NCBI GenBank assembly: GCA_025350425.1
Contig: JANXXW010000012.1
Span: 1-6,169, forward strand
Reading direction: 5' to 3'
Length of the DNA: 6,169 nucleotides
Source: Rhodospirillales bacterium
Lineage (GTDB): Bacteria > Pseudomonadota > Alphaproteobacteria > Acetobacterales > Acetobacteraceae
The notes under the pieces were generated by a model. That model did no database searches. It saw only the letters and a program-made list of their open reading frames with translations, and was not told where the DNA came from. A program made the position numbers and the translations under genes. Shown here one piece after another: positions 1 to 5,235 of this stretch; positions within the stretch are counted from its first letter, which is position 1, and each line of letters begins with the position of its first letter.

Positions 1-861
1 ATGGAATACTCGGCTCGCCCGTTACAGGCCGTGTCTTCGTTGGAGAGCCGACCTACGGCGCTTGAGGGATTGTGGAACATCATCTCGGCTGATGCAGTCG
101 CCGCTGTTGCTCATGACCGCTTCATGGCCCGCCCTGTCCACGATATCCTGCTCCGTCACAGCGGGTTTGCCGAGGCGCTTACCCACCGCCTCGCGCGCAA
201 GCTGGCCGACGAGGAAATCGACACGATCGCCCTCTCTGGGCTGATCGCCGATGCCTGTGAACATGATCCGGCGATTGTCGAGGCCGCCGCAATCGATTTG
301 CGCACCATTCAGGAACGCGACCCCGCGTGCCCCGATCTGCTGACGCCCTTTCTATACTTTAAGGGTTATCAGGCACTCCAGGCCTACCGGATCACCCACT
401 GGCTTTGGCGCCAGGGTCGCCGGCACGCGGCCCACCATCTGCAGAGCCGTATTTCAGAGGTTTTCGCGGTCGACATCCACCCGGCCGCTATCCTCGGTTC
501 CGGCATCATGGTCGATCACGGCACCGGCCTCGTCATCGGCGAGACCGCCGTGGTTGAGAACGATGTCTCGATGTTGCAGGAAGTCACGCTCGGCGGCACC
601 GGCAAGCAAAGCGGTGATCGTCACCCGAAAATCCGTCGTGGTGTGCTGATCGGCGCGGGCGCAAAAATCCTCGGCAATATCGAGGTTGGCGAGGGTGCCA
701 AGATTGGCGCCGGTAGCATCGTGCTGGATTGTGTGGCGCCGTTCACAACAGTCGTCGGCGTTCCCGCCCGCCCAGTGGGCGGGTGCGGCAACTGCCACCC
801 CGGCCTGACAATGGACCATTGCCTGCCGGCGGATTGGGCTCGTCAACCAACCGGCAGTTAA
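1..861 (+). CDS. cysE: Serine O-acetyltransferase (CysE)
   Basis: Cytoplasmic enzyme that transfers acetyl from acetyl-CoA to L-serine, giving O-acetylserine, the first committed step of cysteine synthesis (EC 2.3.1.30). The 286-aa product aligns end to end by eye with the E. coli enzyme. An N-terminal helical domain (about 22-155) contains the RDPA segment with D107. A left-handed beta-helix of hexapeptide repeats follows (about 158-258). The catalytic residues are present: D172-H173 in VDHGTG and H208 in GDRHPKI, corresponding to E. coli D157-H158 and H193. The GGTGK loop is at 198-202. The first 20 residues are extra relative to E. coli. The ATG is the first base of the window, so the ribosome binding site, promoter and any longer start cannot be judged. 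The tail after residue 258 is unusual: three cysteines (C262, C265, C274) and a terminal Ser, where the classical cysteine synthase-binding tail ends in Ile. The gene converges on the PDZ gene 10 nt downstream. Identification is secure; the start is less so. Confidence 0.96.
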   Translation: MEYSARPLQAVSSLESRPTALEGLWNIISADAVAAVAHDRFMARPVHDILLRHSGFAEALTHRLARKLADEEIDTIALSGLIADACEHDPAIVEAAAIDLRTIQERDPACPDLLTPFLYFKGYQALQAYRITHWLWRQGRRHAAHHLQSRISEVFAVDIHPAAILGSGIMVDHGTGLVIGETAVVENDVSMLQEVTLGGTGKQSGDRHPKIRRGVLIGAGAKILGNIEVGEGAKIGAGSIVLDCVAPFTTVVGVPARPVGGCGNCHPGLTMDHCLPADWARQPTGS

Positions 862-863
862 TG

Positions 864-885
864 CCCGGCTGCTAATGCAGCCGGG
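864..885. terminator. Candidate bidirectional terminator hairpin between convergent genes
   Basis: CCCGGCTGC (864-872), loop TAAT (873-876), then GCAGCCGGG (877-885) form a perfect 9-bp GC-rich stem with a 4-nt loop, starting 3 nt after the cysE stop. Being an inverted repeat at a convergent junction, it could stop transcripts from both sides. Neither side has a clear U tract, so it is not a textbook intrinsic terminator and may instead protect 3' ends. The stem also encodes the last residues of the PDZ gene, whose TAG stop runs into the loop (872-874). Confidence 0.6.
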
Positions 886-1843
886 GTGACCTTAGAAAGC
901 TGGTGCGGTCCGCCGACGTTACCTGAACCGACACATCGCCGTCGTCGCGCCCAAGACGCAGCTTCACTTGAGCCCCGGCCGCGCCTGACGCCCATACCTT
1001 GCGCCATAATTCTGCGAGATCGCTGACCTCTGCGCCGCCTACCGACAGGATGCGGTCGCCAGCCTGCACACCCGCCTTGTCCGCCGGTCCGCCGTCCGCG
1101 AGTCCTCCCACAACAAGGCCACCCTCGCTTTCCATCGCATACAGGCCGAGCCACGGCTTCGGAGCCTCGTTGGTGCGGCCCATGGTCAATAGGTCGTCTA
1201 GGATCGGGCGCAGACAGGCCACCGGCACGATCATATTCATGTCGGTGCGGCGCTTTCCGTCGCCCTGCTGAAGGATCAACGATCCGGTGCCGTGCAATTT
1301 CCCATCCGGCCCAATCAGCGCGGCCCCACTCCAGAATGGGTGCGCGGGTGCCGTGAAGATCGCGTCGTCCAGAAGATACTCCCAATAGCCGGCAAACTCC
1401 TGCCGTCCCACCACCTTGGTTTCAATCGCGTGTTGCCTGCCTCCCCCTGCCGCCACGATGGCCGGGGAGCCGACTTGGAGGCTGGATGCGTCGCCAAACT
1501 CGATCGCAGGCAAGCCGAGTTGCCCCAATGCCTGCACCACGCCGAACCCGGTTCCCTGGTCGTATGCAAGCGCATGGCCCGGCACTGCACGCCCATCGGG
1601 CGTAATGATCCAAACCGTTTCCGCCTCGGTGATGAGGTAGCCAATAGTCAGCACCATCCCGTCTTCCCGGAACACAACGCCGTTGCCGGTTCGCTCCGTC
1701 CCCAGCGTGCCGGCGGTGAACGCGTCATCAGGCACGTTTGCTCGTACACCAACGACCGAGCTCAGCACGCGCTCGAGGTCGAATTTGTAGTTGTCGGGGT
1801 TGGGCTGCAGGTTTTTCGGGATCTCCCAATCACTGTTCTTCAT
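872..1843 (-). CDS. HtrA/DegP-like trypsin-fold PDZ protein, probable pseudoprotease
   Basis: A 323-aa protein with a trypsin-like domain of the S1C (HtrA/Do) type at about 22-215 and one PDZ domain at about 228-312 (PWLGLYAMES, then GPADKAGVQAGDRILSVGG at 252-270). The S1C landmarks can be aligned: GTERTGNGVVF at 48-58, VLTIGYLIT at 64-72, YDQGTGFGVVQA at 94-105 and FWSGAALIGPDG at 170-181. At the catalytic positions the usual His is Tyr69 and the usual Asp is Gly99; only Ser172 remains, in WSGAAL in place of GNSGGPL. Classical serine protease activity is therefore unlikely, and a binding or scaffold role is inferred. There is no signal peptide or membrane segment (N-terminus MKNSDWEIPKNLQPNP), so it is probably cytoplasmic, unlike periplasmic DegP. 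The reading frame is intact, which argues against decay. It is transcribed divergently from ade and converges on cysE. Automated annotation would probably call it an S1C family serine protease; its substrate or partner cannot be read from the sequence. Confidence 0.85.
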   Translation of the reverse strand: MKNSDWEIPKNLQPNPDNYKFDLERVLSSVVGVRANVPDDAFTAGTLGTERTGNGVVFREDGMVLTIGYLITEAETVWIITPDGRAVPGHALAYDQGTGFGVVQALGQLGLPAIEFGDASSLQVGSPAIVAAGGGRQHAIETKVVGRQEFAGYWEYLLDDAIFTAPAHPFWSGAALIGPDGKLHGTGSLILQQGDGKRRTDMNMIVPVACLRPILDDLLTMGRTNEAPKPWLGLYAMESEGGLVVGGLADGGPADKAGVQAGDRILSVGGAEVSDLAELWRKVWASGAAGAQVKLRLGRDDGDVSVQVTSADRTSFLRSPRLH

Positions 1844-1860
1844 TCGCCGCGATTCTGCAT
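1840..1860 (-). other. Possible six-codon leader ORF overlapping the PDZ gene start
   Basis: Reading the minus strand from 1860, ATG CAG AAT CGC GGC GAA TGA encodes MQNRGE. Its stop overlaps the start of the PDZ gene as ATGA (1843-1840). That arrangement could couple translation of the two frames. No convincing Shine-Dalgarno sequence precedes it (only AGGACG, about 14 nt upstream), and an ORF this short arises easily by chance. Reported as a possibility only. Confidence 0.15.
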
Positions 1861-1907
1861 TTTGGCCGGTTTGGCGTCCTCTCAGGAGCTAATAACGTCA
1901 TATTGGT

Positions 1908-1917
1908 GCGTATACGC
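1908..1917. repeat. Perfect 10-bp palindrome GCGTATACGC
   Basis: GCGTATACGC is self-complementary and lies near the middle of the divergent spacer, partly overlapping the first copy of the direct repeat at 1914-1935. Short symmetric sites of this kind can bind dimeric regulators. No regulator family can be named from the sequence, and a 10-bp palindrome can occur by chance. Confidence 0.4.
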
Positions 1918-1935
1918 TCGCGAACAACGCTCGCG
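1914..1935. repeat. Direct repeat ACGCTCGCG, two copies
   Basis: ACGCTCGCG occurs at 1914-1922 and again at 1927-1935, separated by AACA, so the period is 13 bp. The pair lies 43-64 nt upstream of the preferred ade start, inside the divergent spacer. It may be a tandem protein-binding site for a regulator of ade, of the PDZ gene, or of both. The role is inferred; the repeat itself is plain in the sequence. Confidence 0.45.
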
Positions 1936-1977
1936 GGGCCTTCTCGCTCCAGATCTAAGCGACCTAAACTCGTTTAC

Positions 1978-3765
1978 ATGCAAGAACCACGTGACCTCGA
2001 CATTTCCGGGCTCCGTGACCGGGCCGTACAAGCCGCTCGCGGGCAGTTGCCCTTCGACCTTCTCATCACTGGGGGTACCGTGGTGGATGTCGCTACCGGG
2101 GAATTGCGGTCCGCCGATATCGGCATGGTCGGCCCGCTCATTGCCAGCGTTCATCCCCCAGCCACCAGGAACGACGCCGCCGAGCATCTACAGGCCACTG
2201 GGCGGTTCATCGTCCCCGGCCTGATCGACACGCACGTCCATATCGAAAGCTCAATGGTGAGCCCGCGCCGGTATGCTGAGACGGTGGTCCCGCAAGGCAC
2301 GACGACCATTTGCTGGGACCCGCACGAACTGGCCAACGTGCTTGGCCTTGATGGTGTCCGCTGGGCGATCGAGGCCGCGCGCGGCCTCCCGCTCCGAATC
2401 CTTGTGCTGGCGCCGTCTTGCGTGCCATCGGCCCCTGGCCTGGAGCGGGCAGGGGCCGTGTTCGAGGCGGCGGAGATGGCCGAGATGCTGTCTTGGCCGG
2501 AGATTGCGGGAGTGGCTGAGGTGATGGATATGCGGGGCGTATTGGAACGCCAGCCGCATATGGTCGACATCGTTGCCGCCGGCATGTCCAGCAGCAAACT
2601 CGTGTGTGGCCACGCGCGTGGGCTGGCCGGTGCCGACCTCCAGGCTTTCGCCGCTGGCGGCATCCAGTCCGACCATGAGATCACCTCGGGCGATGATCTG
2701 CTCGCGAAACTACGCGCGGGTTTTACCGTCGAGTTGCGCGGTTCGCACGATTACATCTTGCCGGACGCCGTCGCTGCCTTGCGCGGGCTGGGCGCGTTGC
2801 CATCCACGCTCACCATTTGCACCGACGACGTGTTTCCCGACGATCTCGTGGAGGCGGGCGGCATGATCGACGTGTTGCGCCGCCTTGTGCAGCGTGGCCT
2901 GCCGCCGATTGATGCGCTCCGGGCGGCGACCCTGAATGCTGCTATTCGCATTGGTCGCCGCGACCTCGGGCTGATAGCGCCCGGACGACGCGCGGATCTG
3001 GTCGTCCTCTCCGATCTTACGCGCATGTTCGTGGAGGAAGTTGTCGTATCGGGTGTCATAGCCGCACGCTCGGGGAGACTCACCGCGGAATCGCACCTCG
3101 AAACGCCGCCGCTTCCGCCGCCTACGATGCGTCTCCCACCCATGACGGCGGAAGACTTTCGCCTTCGCGCCCCTGTGGATGGACCGGTGCGCCTCCGTAC
3201 CGTCGTCACCCCCCGCTTTACCACCTGGGGTGAACTGACCGTGCCGGTCGAGCATGGCGAATGCTTGCTACCAGACGGCGTGTTGCTGATGGCCGTGATT
3301 CATCGGCATGGGCGCGCGCCGGCCACTCCGATCATCGGCGTGCTCGAAAACTGGGGAAGCTGGACAGGGGCGCTCGCCACCACGGTGGCCCACGACTCGC
3401 ATAACCTCGTGGTGTTCGGACGTGAGCCAGCCGACATGGCAGAAGCAGCCAACGCGCTTATCACTGTCGGTGGAGGGATGGCCGTCGCTTCTGACGGCCA
3501 ACTTCGCGCCCTGCTACCGCTTCCCATATGCGGCCTGATCTCCGACGCACCGACGCGCGATGTTGCCGATACCTTCCGTATCCTGCGTCACGCGGCCGAT
3601 CAAGTAGCCGAGTGGAAGCCGCCACTACGCACCTTCAAATCTATTGTTGGAGCGTCATTGGCCTGTAACCCTGGCCCTCACGTGACCGATATGGGGATCG
3701 CCGACGGTACCACCGGCGAGATTTTCTCGACGGTCATCACGGAGGCGACCTCGTCGTCAGTTTAG
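1978..3765 (+). CDS. ade: Adenine deaminase (Ade/AdeC)
   Basis: Amidohydrolase-superfamily enzyme that hydrolyses adenine to hypoxanthine and ammonia (EC 3.5.4.2) in purine salvage; cytoplasmic. From ATG 1978 the product has 595 aa, close to the 580-600 usual for the family. The N-terminal beta part (FDLLITGGTVVDVATGEL) leads into the metal-binding barrel: HVHIESS with H86 and H88, WDPHE at 113-117, SCVP at 147-150, E181 in AEVMD, H212 in CGH, H233 in SDHE, and CTDD at 281-284. These match the expected binuclear metal and active-site residues. The C-terminal domain has HDSHN (472-476) and LPLPICGL (513-520). The frame stays open upstream to about 1738, but those codons overlap the PDZ gene and the family N-terminus fits ATG 1978. 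No Shine-Dalgarno sequence precedes that ATG; TTG 1903 or GTG 1906 are possible alternatives adding about 25 very basic residues. The C-terminus (LACNPGPHVTDMGIADGTTG) differs from the E. coli type. The 3' end overlaps otsA by 9 bp. Confidence 0.94.
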   Translation: MQEPRDLDISGLRDRAVQAARGQLPFDLLITGGTVVDVATGELRSADIGMVGPLIASVHPPATRNDAAEHLQATGRFIVPGLIDTHVHIESSMVSPRRYAETVVPQGTTTICWDPHELANVLGLDGVRWAIEAARGLPLRILVLAPSCVPSAPGLERAGAVFEAAEMAEMLSWPEIAGVAEVMDMRGVLERQPHMVDIVAAGMSSSKLVCGHARGLAGADLQAFAAGGIQSDHEITSGDDLLAKLRAGFTVELRGSHDYILPDAVAALRGLGALPSTLTICTDDVFPDDLVEAGGMIDVLRRLVQRGLPPIDALRAATLNAAIRIGRRDLGLIAPGRRADLVVLSDLTRMFVEEVVVSGVIAARSGRLTAESHLETPPLPPPTMRLPPMTAEDFRLRAPVDGPVRLRTVVTPRFTTWGELTVPVEHGECLLPDGVLLMAVIHRHGRAPATPIIGVLENWGSWTGALATTVAHDSHNLVVFGREPADMAEAANALITVGGGMAVASDGQLRALLPLPICGLISDAPTRDVADTFRILRHAADQVAEWKPPLRTFKSIVGASLACNPGPHVTDMGIADGTTGEIFSTVITEATSSSV

Positions 3766-5235
3766 CCGTTCACGTGCCGTGTTGTTGGCAGGTGCGGGCA
3801 TCGCGGGACCCATTTGCTGAATGTTATTGAACGACTGGCGCAGCGGCGGCACGGCAGCGATTGTCGCGGTACGAAGAAGGGCAGCGACAAAGCTGCGTCC
3901 CCATGCGATCGGCGTCCGATCCTCGATACGATTCCACAGCGTCTGCCACCGGCTTTTGCGTTCAGCGAGGCTCATAGTGAGGCCACTGTGTAGCGCATCG
4001 GCTACCATGTCGGCATCGTGCGGATTGACCAGCAACGCGGCATCAAGTTGTTGTGCCGCACCTGCGAAACGGGACAGCACGAGCACGCCGGGATTTTCCG
4101 GATCCTGGGCGGCCACAAATTCCTTCGCCACAAGGTTCATTCCGTCTCGTAGCGGCGTGACCAACCCAACTCGCGCGGAGCGCATATAGGCGGCACCGAC
4201 CTCACGAGAGCAGGCGCGGGCGACCAGTCGCAGCGGTTGCCAATCTGGCTCGCCGAGGTCCGCATTCAGCCGGCCGGCTTCAGCGTCCAGGATAGCGCGC
4301 AGACTCTGATAGGAACCAACCTCCTGGCGCGACGTGGCGGCGATTTGCACCAAGGTCGCTCGGCCGTTCCACTGCGGATGCTTTTCCAGCAGGCGCCGAT
4401 AACCGGCGAGCCGTTGCGGAATCCCCTTGGTTGGATCGAGCCGGTCGATCCCCAGCAACATCGTTTCCGTGTCAAGACTGCGCCGTAGCCGTATCGCTGG
4501 CTCGCTCGTCGCCATCTCCGCCGCTGTCGAGGCGAATTGTCGGCTGTCGATTTCGACGGGGAACACGCCAAGGCGTATCCGCCGAGTGCCGAACTTCAGC
4601 AACTTTGCATCTATGACCTCGGCCCCGGCATAGGACTGCGCCGACGCCACGAAGTTCGCCAGATCGTTATCTGTCTGGAAACCGAGCAAGTCGGCGGACA
4701 GCAGGTCGCGCACCAAGGTTGCCACCTCTGAGGCCGCACCGAGCACGTCGGGACTCGCAAAAGGAATATGCAGGAAGAACCCGATAGGATTTTGCACTCC
4801 GCGCGACCGCAACGCTGCCGGCATAGCCATCAGGTGATAATCGTGCAGCCAGATCAGGTCGTCGGGACGCAGCAACGGCACCAGGGCAGCAGCCAACCGC
4901 GCATTAACGCTGCGATAAACCCGCGCGTCAGCCCGGTCGTAACGCATCAATTCCGGTAGCGTATGCAACAATGGCCACAACACGCCATTCGAAAAGTTGT
5001 TGTAGTAGCGATCATGCTCGTCAGGCGTTAGATCTATTGTCGCAAAGTCGATCGCGCCGGCACTCTCCATCCGCGTCGGGGTCTGGGTCGCGGTCGGGGA
5101 GACATCGCCGCTCCACCCAAACCACAAGCCACCGCGTCTTTCCATAAGGCCGTCCAATGCGACAGCCAGTCCACCAGCGTGAGCGCCAGATTCCGGGCGC
5201 GGAACACGATTCGACACAACGACGAGACGGTTCAT
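3757..5235 (-). CDS. otsA: Trehalose-6-phosphate synthase (OtsA)
   Basis: Retaining GT20 glycosyltransferase that joins UDP-glucose and glucose-6-phosphate into trehalose-6-phosphate (EC 2.4.1.15); cytoplasmic. The 492-aa product matches E. coli OtsA (474 aa) throughout: VVVSNR with R10 at 5-10, GGLAVAL at 21-27, GGLWFGWSG at 35-43, YYNNFSNGVLWP at 77-88, HDYH at 131-134, GFFLHIPF at 152-159, R265 and K270 in GIDRLDPTKG, and D364 and E372 in PLRDGMNLVAKE. All known substrate-binding positions appear intact. The last ~35 residues, rich in Pro, Ala and Asn, are an extra tail. The start at 5235 is chosen because MNRLVVVSNR is the family N-terminus and a GGAGG lies 4 nt upstream; a longer frame to 5352 only re-reads treY. 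The gene follows treY with a one-base stop/start overlap, so it is almost certainly cotranscribed. No otsB phosphatase lies downstream; ade faces it instead. Confidence 0.96.
   Translation of the reverse strand: MNRLVVVSNRVPRPESGAHAGGLAVALDGLMERRGGLWFGWSGDVSPTATQTPTRMESAGAIDFATIDLTPDEHDRYYNNFSNGVLWPLLHTLPELMRYDRADARVYRSVNARLAAALVPLLRPDDLIWLHDYHLMAMPAALRSRGVQNPIGFFLHIPFASPDVLGAASEVATLVRDLLSADLLGFQTDNDLANFVASAQSYAGAEVIDAKLLKFGTRRIRLGVFPVEIDSRQFASTAAEMATSEPAIRLRRSLDTETMLLGIDRLDPTKGIPQRLAGYRRLLEKHPQWNGRATLVQIAATSRQEVGSYQSLRAILDAEAGRLNADLGEPDWQPLRLVARACSREVGAAYMRSARVGLVTPLRDGMNLVAKEFVAAQDPENPGVLVLSRFAGAAQQLDAALLVNPHDADMVADALHSGLTMSLAERKSRWQTLWNRIEDRTPIAWGRSFVAALLRTATIAAVPPLRQSFNNIQQMGPAMPAPANNTARERLN

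Larger units (their letters stand above)
1844..1977. promoter_or_regulatory. Divergent intergenic region between the PDZ gene and ade
   Basis: This 134-nt spacer is the only one in the window that can hold promoters, and it must serve both the minus-strand PDZ gene and plus-strand ade. It is locally more AT-rich than the coding DNA around 1890-1914 (CTAATAACGTCATATTGG). I found no sigma-70 pair with good spacing on either strand. A weak minus-strand candidate is TTGTTC with AATATG 17 nt downstream. A palindrome and a direct repeat at 1908-1935 look like possible operator DNA. An AGGAG at 1884-1888 lies too far from any in-frame start to be an obvious ribosome binding site. Confidence 0.5.

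Noticed and set aside
784..798. CxxCH (CGNCH, residues 262-266 of CysE), formally a c-type heme binding motif.
   Set aside because: CysE is cytoplasmic with no export signal and covalent heme attachment occurs in the periplasm. The match is considered accidental, although the cysteine-rich tail is kept as a finding.
823..857. Inverted repeat CTGCCGG (823-829) / CCGGCAG (851-857) at the 3' end of cysE.
   Set aside because: The loop is 21 nt and both arms lie within cysE coding sequence (the right arm ends in the last sense codon). The adjacent perfect 9-bp stem is a much better terminator candidate.
858..1385. Minus-strand open frame of 175 codons overlapping the PDZ gene.
   Set aside because: An alternative frame within the PDZ gene, with an Arg/Gly-rich composition typical of out-of-frame GC-rich sequence and no domain.
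1738..1977. Upstream extension of ade by 80 codons from TTG 1738.
   Set aside because: The extra codons overlap the PDZ gene on the other strand, resemble no adenine deaminase N-terminus and make the protein longer than the family.
1292..2224. Long plus-strand open frame of 310 codons opposite the PDZ gene.
   Set aside because: It runs antisense through the PDZ gene and into the ade start in another frame. It shows no recognisable domain and is the kind of long shadow frame common in GC-rich DNA.
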